From assembly GCA_016744295.1 (NCBI GenBank), contig JADGEQ010000027.1:29447-93446 (forward strand): a stretch of DNA of 64,000 nt, read 5' to 3'. Below the pieces are notes generated by a model that did no database searches, was not told where the DNA came from, and saw nothing but the letters and a program-made list of their open reading frames with translations. The position numbers and the translations under genes are program-made. Source of the DNA: Desulfobacteraceae bacterium (GTDB lineage: Bacteria; Desulfobacterota; Desulfobacteria; Desulfobacterales; Desulfobacteraceae). The stretch's first letter is position 1; the number at the start of each line of letters is the position of its first letter. Of this stretch, positions 24,462 to 33,910 are shown in pieces.

Positions 24462-25340
24462 ATGATTCCTGCTGAAATCATAAAAAAAATTAAACGGATT
24501 CATATTAAATCCCGGAGAACCGTGAATAATCTCATGGCAGGACAGTATCGGTCCGTGTTCCGGGGATCGGGAATCGAATTTGAGGAAGTTAGGGAGTATT
24601 GTCCCGGGGATGAGGTCAAATCCATTGACTGGAAGGTTTCTGCCCGGCTTGGAAAGCCCTTTATCAAACGCTATCGTGAAGAGCGAGAATCCATTCTCAT
24701 GCTTCTTATTGACATGAGCGCCTCCTTAAAATTTGGCACTTTTTCAGGGCAAAAGCTGGAAACAGCGGCTGAAGTAGCATCGGTGCTGGCCTTTAACGCC
24801 ATTAAAAATAATGACAAGGTGGGGGTTATTTTTTTTACGGACCAGGTGGAAAAATATATTCCGCCCAAAAAGGGTTCCGCACATATCTGGCGGGTGATCA
24901 AGGAAATATTCACCTTTGTGCCCCAGGGAAAGGGAACCGATATCGGATGTGCCCTGGAATTTATGGTCAGGATATCTAAAAAACGCGCCTTTGTTTTTAT
25001 CCTGTCTGATTTTTTAGGAAAAGGCTATGAAAAAGCATTGAGAATTGCCCGGCAAAAGCATGAACCCATTGGCATCCGGATTTATGATGAGGGTGCCCTT
25101 CATCTTCCTGTCAGGGGGATTGTCCGGTTCTCGGATTTTGAAACGGGAAAAAGTCTTGTCTTTGATGCCTTTAACCCAAGGACAAAGGACAAATTTTTCC
25201 AGGCAAAGCAAAGCACCCACCAGGAGAGTCAGGATATTTTCTCAAAGGCAAAAACAGATCTGATCAATTTGAAAACCAGTGATTCCATATCTGACACCCT
25301 GACCCAATATTTTAGACTCCGGGAGAGGCGGTTTCGGTAA
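24462..25340 (+). CDS. DUF58 domain protein (MoxR partner)
   Basis: A 292-residue soluble protein. The N-terminal DUF58 hallmark is GSGIEFEEVREYCPGDEVKSIDWK (near 30-55), followed by a VWA-like fold with a MIDAS-type DMSAS near residue 84. It lies 6 bases after MoxR. DUF58 proteins are regular partners of MoxR ATPases and probably bridge the ATPase and the membrane VWA proteins. Confidence 0.9.
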   Translation: MIPAEIIKKIKRIHIKSRRTVNNLMAGQYRSVFRGSGIEFEEVREYCPGDEVKSIDWKVSARLGKPFIKRYREERESILMLLIDMSASLKFGTFSGQKLETAAEVASVLAFNAIKNNDKVGVIFFTDQVEKYIPPKKGSAHIWRVIKEIFTFVPQGKGTDIGCALEFMVRISKKRAFVFILSDFLGKGYEKALRIARQKHEPIGIRIYDEGALHLPVRGIVRFSDFETGKSLVFDAFNPRTKDKFFQAKQSTHQESQDIFSKAKTDLINLKTSDSISDTLTQYFRLRERRFR

Positions 25341-25892
25341 ATGCAGGACATAAACCCTATAAAACCTCCTGTCATGATCGGGTTGGATCCCTCCCTTGTC
25401 CAAATGATACTGCTTATTGCAGGGTGTCTTGCTCTTTTGGCCCTGGTGATTTTTCTGATCAGGTGGCTCTGGAAATCCAGAACCGGAAAGCTTGGGGATA
25501 CGTTGATACCGGCGATACCACCCTATGCAGAAGCCTTGCGGGAATTGGACCGTCTGTGCCAAAAAGAAGTGATCGATCCCAGGGGATTATATTTTGATCT
25601 GTCCGGTCTGATCAAGCGATATATCGGCAGATCCTATACCATGAATGCCAGTGAAATGACCACCCAGGAGTTGGTAAAACAGATCCGGGTTACCGGTATG
25701 GACAAGCGGTTTGCCATGGGGGTGTCTCAATTTTTAATTGTTTCTGATCCCTTTCGCTATGGGCCTGTGGTGCCGGATTCTTCCCAGGTAAAAAAAGAGT
25801 TGGCATCTGTGAGGCAATTGATCACAGGGATGGAAGAGGATATTGAATCCAAACGAAATTTTGACCAAGGGCCGGAAGAGGAGAGCACCTGA
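25341..25892 (+). CDS. DUF4381-like membrane protein of the Bat operon
   Basis: A 183-residue protein with one membrane helix at about 18-42 (MILLIAGCLALLALVIFLI) and a soluble helical domain. Its start directly follows the DUF58 stop and its end overlaps the next gene by one base. The place in the operon and the pattern (one helix, then Y-A-E-A-L-R-E-L) match DUF4381. The molecular role is unknown. Confidence 0.75.
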   Translation: MQDINPIKPPVMIGLDPSLVQMILLIAGCLALLALVIFLIRWLWKSRTGKLGDTLIPAIPPYAEALRELDRLCQKEVIDPRGLYFDLSGLIKRYIGRSYTMNASEMTTQELVKQIRVTGMDKRFAMGVSQFLIVSDPFRYGPVVPDSSQVKKELASVRQLITGMEEDIESKRNFDQGPEEEST

Positions 25893-26887
25893 TGTTCCGG
25901 TTTGCCACACCCTGGTATCTTGGGCTGCTGATTCCCGCCTGGTTTTTTTTGATCTATACCCTGAAACAGGAGAAGACCGATACCCTTCAGGTTTCAAGCC
26001 TGGATGGCCTTGGGGGGGTGCCTGTCACACTGGGGGCAAGGATTTTTCGTTTTCTGCCCCTGTTAAAGGTTCTGGGAATCAGCTTTATGATCCTTGCCCT
26101 GGCAAGACCCCAGTCCGGGGAGGAAAAAATCAATGTTATGACCGAGGGGGTGAATATTATCCTGGCCCTGGATTTGTCAGAATCCATGAAAGCCCTTGAC
26201 TTTAAGCGGGACAACGAGATTATCACCCGGCTTGATGCCGTGCGGGGGGTGGTGTCCGAGTTTATCATGAAGCGCCAGGGGGACCGCATCGGTATGGTGG
26301 TGTTTGGCTCCCATGCCTTTACCCAATTGCCCCTGACCCGGGATTATAATACCATTACCTTTATGCTGGACCGGTTAAAAATTGGTGCGGCAGGACCCAG
26401 AACCGCCATTGGGGATGCCATTGGCATCTCCTTAAAACGGCTGGAAGATCTTAAGAGTGCGTCTAATATCATTATTCTGCTCACCGATGGAAAGAGCAAT
26501 TCAGGCCAGCTTTCCTGGCAGGATGCCATTGAGATTGCCGCCCAAAGGAAGGTGAAAATCCATACCATTGGGGTGGGGACAACCGGGGAAGCCCCCTTTC
26601 TTGTGGACGGGCTTTTTGGCCAGCGGTATGTATACCAGCGGGTTGATATGGACTGGGAAGCACTCAAAACCATTGCAGATAAAACCTCGGGCAGTTTTTT
26701 CCAGGCCACGGATCTTGCTTCCCTTGAAAAAATCTACGGGATGATCAATGCCCTTGAAAAAACAAAGGTTGAGGTTGAAAAATGGGTGGAGTACAAAGAA
26801 TTATATTTGAAATTTTTAGGGGCAGGGCTTGGGCTGTTTTTGGCACATCTGTTGCTGACCAATACCCGGTTTATCCGGATTCCATAA
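25892..26887 (+). CDS. batA: BatA-like VWA membrane protein
   Basis: A 331-residue aerotolerance protein with N-terminal and C-terminal membrane helices around a von Willebrand A domain. The MIDAS motif is ALDLSESM (D-x-S-x-S) near residue 92. BatA and BatB hold metal-dependent protein contacts in the periplasm and were linked to oxygen tolerance in Bacteroides. The placement next to BatB and MoxR supports the call. Confidence 0.9.
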   Translation: MFRFATPWYLGLLIPAWFFLIYTLKQEKTDTLQVSSLDGLGGVPVTLGARIFRFLPLLKVLGISFMILALARPQSGEEKINVMTEGVNIILALDLSESMKALDFKRDNEIITRLDAVRGVVSEFIMKRQGDRIGMVVFGSHAFTQLPLTRDYNTITFMLDRLKIGAAGPRTAIGDAIGISLKRLEDLKSASNIIILLTDGKSNSGQLSWQDAIEIAAQRKVKIHTIGVGTTGEAPFLVDGLFGQRYVYQRVDMDWEALKTIADKTSGSFFQATDLASLEKIYGMINALEKTKVEVEKWVEYKELYLKFLGAGLGLFLAHLLLTNTRFIRIP

Positions 26888-26948
26888 GGCGGTAATTGGA
26901 TGGGGATGAAAATCAAGATGCAATACCATTGGTTAGGATTAAATTAGA

Positions 26949-28832
26949 ATGAAATTTTTAGATTCCAATTATCTATACCTGCTCTGGGCGATACTCCCTG
27001 TTGCCGGGCTTATGGGGTATGGGATCAGGCAGCATAAAATTATCCTTGGCCTGTTTGCAGATTCCGGAGTTTACCCTTTCATCCTGCCCGGACGCCATCA
27101 TAAAATTAAATGGATTAAATTATTGCTGGTTCTTACAGCACTGACTCTGGCTGTTTTTGCCCTGGCCGGTCCCCAGGCTGGATTTCATTGGGAAGAGACC
27201 CGCCAGAAAGGGGTGGATATTATGATAGCCCTTGATTGTTCAAACAGCATGCTGGCCCAGGATATCAAACCCAATCGTCTGGAGCAGGCCAAAAGAGAGA
27301 TCATTGATTTGATCAGATTGATGAGATCTGACAGGGCAGGGCTTGTGGCATTTGCCGGTCAGGCCATCCTTCAATGCCCCCTGACCCTGGATCATGATAC
27401 CTTCAATCTTTTCCTCAGGGTACTGACCCCGGATTATCTGCCCGTTGGCGGTACCAATTTGATTGCTGCCATTGAAACCTGTTACCAGGGGTTTGAAAAA
27501 GGGTCTGACACAGACAAGGCTATTGTTTTGATTACCGACGGCGAAAATACCGCGGGAAAAAATACCCGGGAAGAGATCGAAGAAATTGCCAAGAAAATGG
27601 GATTAGAGGGAATAAAGATTTTCTGCATTGGGGTGGGTGACCCTGCAGGCGCCCCCATACCAGATTCTGCCGGGGGATTTAAAAAGGATGCCAAGGGCAA
27701 TATTATTTTGTCCAGGGTGGACGATAAAGGACTTGAAAAAATCGCTGCCCTCACCAATGGACGGTATGTCAGGTCCGTGGCAGGAAATATGGATTTGGAT
27801 CAGATCTATTCCCAGGATATTTTGAACACAATGGAACGTAAAACCATTACCCAGGGTAAGAAAAAGGTGTGGGAACAGCGCTTTCAATGGTTTTTATTTC
27901 CCTGTGTGCTGCTTTTGCTCATTGAAATGATATTGCCCGCAAGAAAAAAAGCCGGCAGGAGCGGGCTTTTTTTGCTGATTCTGGCCCTGACTCTGGTGGT
28001 AAACCCACCTTCTGCAACTGCCAAGATTTTTTCTTCCCATGTAAAGAAGGGGATTTCCGCCTATGAAGCCCAGTCCTTTGAACAGGCCAAGACCCATTTT
28101 ATTGATGCCCAGCTCCAGGATCCCGACGATCTGAGGCTCTATTATAATATCGGGGCGGCAGCCTATATGAACAAAGCGTATGACCAGGCAGAAAAAAATT
28201 TTTCCCAAGCCATTGAATCCCGGGACCCGGATTTGCGCCGCAAAGCCATGTACAACCTTGCCAATACACAATACCGGTTGGGGAAACTGGACCAGGCCAT
28301 TGAAGGTTATGAGGCTATTTTGGCATCTTTTCCAGATTACCGGGAAGCCCGTGAGAACCTTGAATTTGTGAAGCAAAAGCAAAAGGAAAAGAAAGAGCAG
28401 GAAAAAAAGGAAAATGATTCCAAAGAGGATCAAGATTCCAAAAAGGATCAAAAAGAAAATCAGGACCAGAAAAACCGAAAAAACTCCGATCAGAAGCAAG
28501 AGACGGAAAAAAAGAATTCTGAAAATCAGAACCAGAAAACTCAAGGTCAGGGGAATCAGAACCAGGGGAATCAGAACCAGGGGAATCAGAACCAGGGGAA
28601 TCAGAACCAGGAAAATCAGGATCAGAAAAATCAAAATGAACAGCCCCCCCCTGATTCAAATACAGATCAATCCCAAAAGGCATCGGGTGCCGACGCAAAG
28701 GGCAAAGAGACGGGGGAAAAGAATAGGGCTGAGGCGGCACTTTTGGAAAATAGGCTGAACCGGTTGGTGGACAAACCCGGAATGGGGATGATGCCCATGA
28801 TCCAAAAACAGATGATTGAAAAAGACTGGTAA
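26949..28832 (+). CDS. batB: BatB-BatC fusion (VWA plus TPR) with Gln/Asn-rich tail
   Basis: A 627-residue fusion. Residues about 5-325 are BatB: two N-terminal helices, a VWA domain with ALDCSNSM, and another helix. A further helix (near 335-355) leads to TPR repeats (about 370-470), as in BatC. The tail from about 475 is low complexity and highly charged, rich in K, E, Q and N, with exact GNQNQ repeats. BatB and BatC are usually separate genes; here they form one protein that would bind partners on the periplasmic side. Confidence 0.88.
   Translation: MKFLDSNYLYLLWAILPVAGLMGYGIRQHKIILGLFADSGVYPFILPGRHHKIKWIKLLLVLTALTLAVFALAGPQAGFHWEETRQKGVDIMIALDCSNSMLAQDIKPNRLEQAKREIIDLIRLMRSDRAGLVAFAGQAILQCPLTLDHDTFNLFLRVLTPDYLPVGGTNLIAAIETCYQGFEKGSDTDKAIVLITDGENTAGKNTREEIEEIAKKMGLEGIKIFCIGVGDPAGAPIPDSAGGFKKDAKGNIILSRVDDKGLEKIAALTNGRYVRSVAGNMDLDQIYSQDILNTMERKTITQGKKKVWEQRFQWFLFPCVLLLLIEMILPARKKAGRSGLFLLILALTLVVNPPSATAKIFSSHVKKGISAYEAQSFEQAKTHFIDAQLQDPDDLRLYYNIGAAAYMNKAYDQAEKNFSQAIESRDPDLRRKAMYNLANTQYRLGKLDQAIEGYEAILASFPDYREARENLEFVKQKQKEKKEQEKKENDSKEDQDSKKDQKENQDQKNRKNSDQKQETEKKNSENQNQKTQGQGNQNQGNQNQGNQNQGNQNQENQDQKNQNEQPPPDSNTDQSQKASGADAKGKETGEKNRAEAALLENRLNRLVDKPGMGMMPMIQKQMIEKDW
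28551..28610 (+). repeat. four tandem 15-bp repeats encoding GNQNQ
   Basis: Four identical units GGGAATCAGAACCAG in the tail of the BatB-BatC gene, flanked by diverged copies. Likely a slippage-prone linker. Confidence 0.95.
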
Positions 28833-28836
28833 TCAC

Positions 28837-31476
28837 ATGGAAAGAAAAATGATCCCATTGAATAGACGTTTGTTTGTGATGATATTATTGGGCCTGGTAT
28901 TGGTGGGCCTGGTATTCCTACAGCCGGCAACCGGAATTTGTTTTACGGCCATGGCCCAGGTGGATAAAACAAGGCTTGCCCCGGGAGAACGGGTATCCCT
29001 CCAGGTGGTGGTGGATGGGGGAAAAGCTGAGGTTGATTTGTCCCCCATCCGGGATTTTAATATTGTTTCATCGGGTACCTCCACAAGCCAAAGTTATACC
29101 AATGGCCAATGGCAGCACCAGGTAATCTATCGCTACCTGCTGGTGCCGGGAAAAACCGGGATACTCAGGATTCCTCCCCTTCGGGTTACCCAGGAAAAAC
29201 AAAGCATCACCACCCAGGAAATTCAGATTCTGGTGTCCCAAACTCCCCAGTCCCAGTCTCCGTCAAAACAATTAATTGTCGAAGCTCATGTGCAAGCGCA
29301 CGATCTGGTGGTGGGTCAGCAGACTGTTTATACTGTCAAATTATTTGCTGCTGCAAGGTTTGCCAGGGCCTCTCTCAAAATTCCTGTCTTCGAGTCATTT
29401 GCCGTCCGGGAACTGAAAGAACGGAAAAATTATACCCAGACCGTCAATGGCATCCCTTATCTGGTAAATGAAATTTATTATATTCTCCAGGCGGAAAAAC
29501 CGGGCAAGTTTGAGATTGGCCCGGCCTTTATCATGGCCGATTTGATAAAGCGCTCGGGCAGTGGTCCGGTTGATTCTTTTTTTAATGATTCCTTTTTCTC
29601 CTCTGCCAGGACAAAATCAATTCAGGTTGCATCCAACCGGGTGAGTCTCGGGGTGAGTCCGCTTCCCCCCTATGAAGGAGACAGCCCATTTTCCGGTCTT
29701 GTGGGGCAATTTACCATGGGGGCGGTTATTGACAAGGGGCAGTTGGCTGCCGGAGATTCCGCAACCCTGACCATTACCATACAGGGGAAGGGTAATATCA
29801 TGGATGCCGGCCCTCCCCCTTTGAACCTGGACCCGGGACTGGTGAAGATTTATGATGATACCCCCACAGAAGAGATGACGGCTACGGCTATTGGGTTTTC
29901 AGGGAAAAAAACATTCAAGAGTGCCCTGGTTCCCAGGCAGCCGGGAGTCCTGGTCATTCCTCCTGTTTTTCTGACCTATTTTAATGTGGATGATCGTGAT
30001 TACAAGACAATTTCCACCAATGAAATTGGTATTGACGTCATTGGATCAGCCCCCGTTTTGACAACAGATGCCTCCAAAGATAATTCAAGCTCTGGAGCTG
30101 TTGATCCAACCAGTTCAGCAATTCAAAAACAAGAAGTGGTGACAGTGAACAAGGATATCCTGGATATTAAAGACAGTGTTTCCATCCTGTCCACCTCCTT
30201 TAAATTTGATTTTCCTTTTTTTGTTTTGCTGGTGATTGCCCCGGGGTTTATCTATGGCTGTATCGCCCTTGTATTTAGGTTTCAAACCCGGGAAAAGTCC
30301 AATGAAACACTGATGGGTCAAAGAGCTCTTCGATCCTTGAAAACAGCGGAAAAATTAGCTGGTGAGAACAAACCATTCTTAAATCATGTGCAGGACGGTC
30401 TTGTTGCCGCCATCCTGGCAAAGGGAAATAAACAGGGGGAAAGCCTGACCTGTGGTGAGGCAAGGCAGATTCTTCAGCATACCGGCACCGATTCTTGTAT
30501 TATTGATGAAGCGGTGGTGTTGCTTGAAACTTTGGATGCCACCCGATTCGGGGGGCAGCAAATTGATACTTCACAGGCTCAACTTTCCCCTGGAAGGGTC
30601 AAACAAATCATAAAAATGTTGAGTATCATTTTTTGTTGTCTTGGACTTTTTATTCACTCGTCTTCCCCGGTTTTTGCCAATACGGCCTTTGCAAAGGCTG
30701 GCAAGGCCGATGGTATTGATTTAACCAAGCTGGCAGATCTTTCCGGTTCTGCAAATTTGCCCGATCTGCCCGATCTGCCCGATCTGCCCGATCTGCCCGA
30801 TCTGACTGGGCCCTTTATTAACGGTATCAAACAATATCGGGCCGGTGAATTTAAAGATGCGGCAGCAAGTTTTAAAAGGTTGGCAGCATCTGGTGTTGTA
30901 AACCCGGATTTATTTTATAATATCGGGAATGCCTATTTAAAATCCAATGACCTGGGCCATGCTATTCTATGGTATGAGCGGGCAAAGCGTCTTTCCCCCG
31001 GGAATCCGGATCTGCTTTTTAATCTGGCCCATGCAAACTCCCTTGTTAAAGACAAGACAGATACTTTGGTGACCCTCACAGATATCCTTTTTTTCTGGAA
31101 GGGGCTAGTGTCTTTAAAATGGATACAGACAGGGGCCATTGTTTTCTCCTGGCTTTTTTTCCTCTGGGCCGGGGGGCAAACCCTTCGACAAAAATCTGTT
31201 TTTTCAGGCCCGGGATGGGTGCTTTTCTCCTTGTTGGTTTTGATGCTTTTGGCTGCCGGCATGGAAGATTACAGGGGGCGGGCCGAGAATCTGGCCGTGA
31301 TTGTCCAGGATTCGGTCCCGGTGCGGTCAGGCATCATGGAAACTTCCACCGAGCTGTTTGAACTCCATGCAGGAACCAGGGTTCAGGTGAAGGCCAAAAA
31401 GAACGGTTATCTGAAAATCAGGTTGACCAAGGGGCGTGTGGGGTGGGTGAAACCCGGGGATGCCGAGGTGATATGA
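28837..31476 (+). CDS. batD: BatD-BatE fusion with TPR and SH3-like domain
   Basis: An 879-residue protein. A signal/anchor helix (about 12-32) is followed by BatD beta-domains (to about 430), a membrane helix near 465-485, a cytoplasmic-type helical part, a second signal-like helix near 600-620, five PDL repeats, TPR repeats (about 660-730), two more helices and a C-terminal SH3-type domain ending GRVGWVKPGDAEVI. This joins BatD and BatE. The start at 28837 is chosen because the frame upstream only opens with a TTG inside the previous gene; the ATG at 28849 is also possible. It closes the operon. Confidence 0.85.
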   Translation: MERKMIPLNRRLFVMILLGLVLVGLVFLQPATGICFTAMAQVDKTRLAPGERVSLQVVVDGGKAEVDLSPIRDFNIVSSGTSTSQSYTNGQWQHQVIYRYLLVPGKTGILRIPPLRVTQEKQSITTQEIQILVSQTPQSQSPSKQLIVEAHVQAHDLVVGQQTVYTVKLFAAARFARASLKIPVFESFAVRELKERKNYTQTVNGIPYLVNEIYYILQAEKPGKFEIGPAFIMADLIKRSGSGPVDSFFNDSFFSSARTKSIQVASNRVSLGVSPLPPYEGDSPFSGLVGQFTMGAVIDKGQLAAGDSATLTITIQGKGNIMDAGPPPLNLDPGLVKIYDDTPTEEMTATAIGFSGKKTFKSALVPRQPGVLVIPPVFLTYFNVDDRDYKTISTNEIGIDVIGSAPVLTTDASKDNSSSGAVDPTSSAIQKQEVVTVNKDILDIKDSVSILSTSFKFDFPFFVLLVIAPGFIYGCIALVFRFQTREKSNETLMGQRALRSLKTAEKLAGENKPFLNHVQDGLVAAILAKGNKQGESLTCGEARQILQHTGTDSCIIDEAVVLLETLDATRFGGQQIDTSQAQLSPGRVKQIIKMLSIIFCCLGLFIHSSSPVFANTAFAKAGKADGIDLTKLADLSGSANLPDLPDLPDLPDLPDLTGPFINGIKQYRAGEFKDAAASFKRLAASGVVNPDLFYNIGNAYLKSNDLGHAILWYERAKRLSPGNPDLLFNLAHANSLVKDKTDTLVTLTDILFFWKGLVSLKWIQTGAIVFSWLFFLWAGGQTLRQKSVFSGPGWVLFSLLVLMLLAAGMEDYRGRAENLAVIVQDSVPVRSGIMETSTELFELHAGTRVQVKAKKNGYLKIRLTKGRVGWVKPGDAEVI
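30760..30804 (+). repeat. five tandem 9-bp repeats encoding PDL
   Basis: Five identical CCCGATCTG units in the BatD-BatE gene, just after the second hydrophobic segment. They form a Pro-rich linker between the BatD and BatE parts. Confidence 0.95.
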
Positions 31477-31703
31477 TTTTTGTGGTGTCTGGCCTTCCGA
31501 TATCCGGATTTATCAGGACAAGGATGGATATCTTAAGGGAAAATCTGGTCATGGTGTCGTTTACGAGGGTGAGCTATAATCATAAGGGGATTGAACCCAA
31601 CCAGAATTTAATGTATAAACAACTTTTGTGATCTGACTGTACCGGTTAGGCGCTATTTTTTTAAGGATATTACGACCTTGTAAGGTCTGAAAGGCTATAA
31701 AAT

Positions 31704-32729
31704 ATGGATATTGCCAAAACACGTATTGGGGTTGTGGGAGGCGGCAGCTGGGGAACCGCCCTTGCCAAGCTGCTTGCTGATAAAGGGTTTGCCGTTGATC
31801 TATGGGTGTTTGAGCCGGAGGTGAAAGAGCAGATTGAAAATGAGCGGGAAAATAAGGTGTTCCTTCCCGGGTTTGTCCTACCGAAAAATCTTGTCCCCTC
31901 CTGTGACGTTGAAATGGTTGTTAAAAATAAAGAACTGGTCCTGGTGGTGGTCCCCTCCCATTGCATGAGGAGTATTTCTCTGGAAATGAAAGCATTTATC
32001 AGTCCAGACACCATTGTTGTAACGGCCTCCAAGGGGATTGAAAATACGACCCACCAGATGATGACAGATATCTTGTCTGAAAATCTTGATTTTATTCCAA
32101 AGGAAAATTTTGCAGTTCTGTCCGGCCCAAGTTTTGCTAAAGAGGTGGCTGCAAAGGTTCCAACGGTTGTGGCGGCAGCTTCAAAAAGCCGTCGGGTGGG
32201 AGAATATGTTCAGACGGTTTTTTCCTGTTCTACCTTTAGGGTCTATGTCAACGATGACCCAATAGGAACCCAGATCGGGGGGGCCATGAAGAATGTACTG
32301 GCCATTGCAGCAGGTATCTGTGACGGTATGGATATGGGTCTTAATCCCAGGGCTGCATTGATCACCCGGGGATTGACGGAGATGAACCGTTTGGGTACCA
32401 AGATGGGTGCAGATCCATTAACCCTGTCCGGACTGGCCGGTGTGGGGGATCTTTTGCTGACCTGTACCGGAGCGTTAAGCCGGAACTATACCGTGGGCAA
32501 GCAGATTGGAGAAGGCAAAAAACTGGATGACATTATTTCTGAAATGAGAATGGTGGCAGAGGGGGTAAAAACAACCCGTTCGGTTTACAACTTGTCTAAA
32601 AAACTAGGGGTGGATCTTCCCATCTGTAATGAGGTGTATGCGGTCCTGTTTGAAAATAGACCCGTGGCCGAGACTATTGTGCGTTTGATGAATCGGTCCT
32701 TGAAACATGAACTTGATGGGGTGCACTAA
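31704..32729 (+). CDS. gpsA: glycerol-3-phosphate dehydrogenase [NAD(P)+]
   Basis: A 341-residue cytosolic enzyme that reduces dihydroxyacetone phosphate to glycerol-3-phosphate for phospholipid synthesis. The Rossmann motif GVVGGGSWGTALA is at residues 9-21, the catalytic lysine lies in GPSFAKEVA / GGAMKNVLAIAAG, and the C-terminal domain has LSGLAGVGDLLLTC. Length is typical. It stands alone after the Bat operon and is followed by a hairpin. Confidence 0.96.
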   Translation: MDIAKTRIGVVGGGSWGTALAKLLADKGFAVDLWVFEPEVKEQIENERENKVFLPGFVLPKNLVPSCDVEMVVKNKELVLVVVPSHCMRSISLEMKAFISPDTIVVTASKGIENTTHQMMTDILSENLDFIPKENFAVLSGPSFAKEVAAKVPTVVAAASKSRRVGEYVQTVFSCSTFRVYVNDDPIGTQIGGAMKNVLAIAAGICDGMDMGLNPRAALITRGLTEMNRLGTKMGADPLTLSGLAGVGDLLLTCTGALSRNYTVGKQIGEGKKLDDIISEMRMVAEGVKTTRSVYNLSKKLGVDLPICNEVYAVLFENRPVAETIVRLMNRSLKHELDGVH

Positions 32730-32750
32730 TCTGTATTGATGATTTTAATC

Positions 32751-32776
32751 CCACAGGCCTTCTGCCAGGCCTGTGG
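32751..32776. terminator. perfect hairpin between convergent genes
   Basis: CCACAGGCCT and AGGCCTGTGG form a perfect 10-bp stem with a 6-base loop, placed between the converging gpsA and rubrerythrin genes. There is no long U-run on either side, so it is a weak intrinsic terminator or a transcript-end stabiliser for both. Confidence 0.65.
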
Positions 32777-32780
32777 ACAT

Positions 32781-33239
32781 CTACCAGACTTCAGGATAGG
32801 CAACATCCACAAAGTTGTTTTCCATTTTGAATTTATGGTCCCGTTCCATGGCGGCAAGATCTTGAAAAACGATTTTTAATTGTGGGTCATCACAGTTTTC
32901 AGCAAGGGCTATGTATTTTTTCATGGCCAGCTCTTCATTTTTCATGGCAATGCCAATGGCACTCTTAAGATCCATTGCATCATTTACTTCCGGCATCTCA
33001 ATGGTTTCCGATACCTTAAAATCTTTTTCAAAATTGAAAAAAGAGGTGTCCATTTTTTCTTTGTTTAAAATGGCGGTGAGGAGTTTTTCGTGTTTTGCTT
33101 CTTCCCTGGCAAATGTTTCAAATAAGTCTGTAAGAAACTTATCCTTGATTCTCAGGGAAACCTTTTCATAAAATTCTTTTGCCTCAATCTCGCCCTTGAT
33201 GGCATCTGAAATTACCTGTCTATATGCTTCCAAATCCAT
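32781..33239 (-). CDS. rubrerythrin-like diiron protein
   Basis: A 152-residue ferritin-like four-helix protein. Carboxylate and histidine ligands occur in EIEAKEFYE, EEAKHEK, NEELAMKKY and MERDHKFK, the E...ExxH...E...ExxH layout of a diiron site. The rubredoxin-type FeS domain of full rubrerythrins is absent. It probably removes peroxide or stores iron in the cytoplasm, as in other anaerobes. The start at 33239 has GGAGG upstream; the longer frame to 33287 lacks one and is rejected. Confidence 0.88.
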   Translation of the reverse strand: MDLEAYRQVISDAIKGEIEAKEFYEKVSLRIKDKFLTDLFETFAREEAKHEKLLTAILNKEKMDTSFFNFEKDFKVSETIEMPEVNDAMDLKSAIGIAMKNEELAMKKYIALAENCDDPQLKIVFQDLAAMERDHKFKMENNFVDVAYPEVW

Positions 33240-33434
33240 GATCAGCCTCCATATCTTTTTAAAATAGGTATTTAAATTTTGATTCACAATTAAGGTTTTT
33301 GTGCTGTGAAAATAATGGGAATCATCTTAACCCATAAAAAAAATGACCGCAAGAAAAACCCCCGGGTAAAATGGGAGAAGGTTTGCAAAAAATGAAAATA
33401 TTTGCCCCCTGGTCAGTAAAAAAGCTGAGTGCCG

Positions 33435-33590
33435 TTAATCTTCCTGGAGATTTTCTTGACCTTCTTCTCCGACAACATTCTCGTCCGTTCGTTTTTGTTT
33501 TTCCAGTTTGCGCTGTTTTTTTTCTTCTTTCTTCTTTTTCTTTGCCATTTCCTTCTGACGTTTTTCAAATGAATAGTTTGGTTTGAACAA
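33435..33590 (-). CDS. small lysine-rich protein with TTG start
   Basis: A 51-residue, very basic and charged protein (FKPNYSFEKRQKEMAKKKKK then KLEKQKR), followed by an acidic tail. The TTG at 33588-33590 has AAAGGAG six bases upstream, which decides the start over the in-frame GTG at 33623. It lies downstream of the cold-shock gene, beyond a terminator. Similar lysine-rich small proteins with an N-terminal KPNYSFEKRQ are known to me in deltaproteobacteria; the role is unknown, perhaps RNA or ribosome binding. Confidence 0.65.
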   Translation of the reverse strand: MFKPNYSFEKRQKEMAKKKKKEEKKQRKLEKQKRTDENVVGEEGQENLQED

Positions 33591-33641
33591 GATGAACTCC
33601 TTTGGGTTTGTTGTGTTGGTCACAAAAATGACGGGATAAAA

Positions 33642-33668
33642 AAAGACCCCGCAAAATGCGGGGTCTTT
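33642..33668 (-). terminator. intrinsic terminator of cspA
   Basis: AAAGACCCCGC (33642-33652) pairs with GCGGGGTCTTT (33658-33668) around a 5-base loop. The minus-strand copy ends in a long T-run, 20 bases after the cold-shock gene. Confidence 0.92.
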
Positions 33669-33687
33669 CTAGTAGGAATGTCTTTGC

Positions 33688-33888
33688 TTATTGTTGAACA
33701 ACATTCTCTGCTGCCGGTCCCTTGGGGCCGTCAACAACATCAAATGTTACCCTTGCGCCTTCAGCCAGGGATTTGAATCCTTCTGCCTGAATTGCTGAAT
33801 GATGAACAAATAAATCTTTGCCGCCATCCTGCTCAATAAAACCAAAACCTTTTGAATCGTTAAACCATTTTACAGTACCTTCAGCCAT
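33688..33888 (-). CDS. cspA: cold-shock protein
   Basis: A 66-residue single-domain OB-fold RNA chaperone. RNP1 is KGFGFIEQD and RNP2 is DLFVHHSAI. AAAGGAG lies 9 bases before the ATG. It binds single-stranded RNA and melts structure at low temperature. It follows a DEAD-box helicase gene on the same strand, a common cold-adaptation pair. A hairpin lies in its 5' leader. Confidence 0.97.
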   Translation of the reverse strand: MAEGTVKWFNDSKGFGFIEQDGGKDLFVHHSAIQAEGFKSLAEGARVTFDVVDGPKGPAAENVVQQ

Positions 33889-33910
33889 GTTCTATTACTC
33901 CTTTGAGATG

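Noticed and set aside
28414..28758. Arg/Ile-rich frame overlapping the BatB-BatC tail
   Set aside because: It is an alternate frame of the Gln/Asn-rich repeat; its regular pattern comes from the 15-bp repeat.
31477..31703. Short frame after the Bat operon
   Set aside because: It overlaps the end of the BatD-BatE gene, has no start signals and matches nothing; the stretch looks like plain intergenic DNA.
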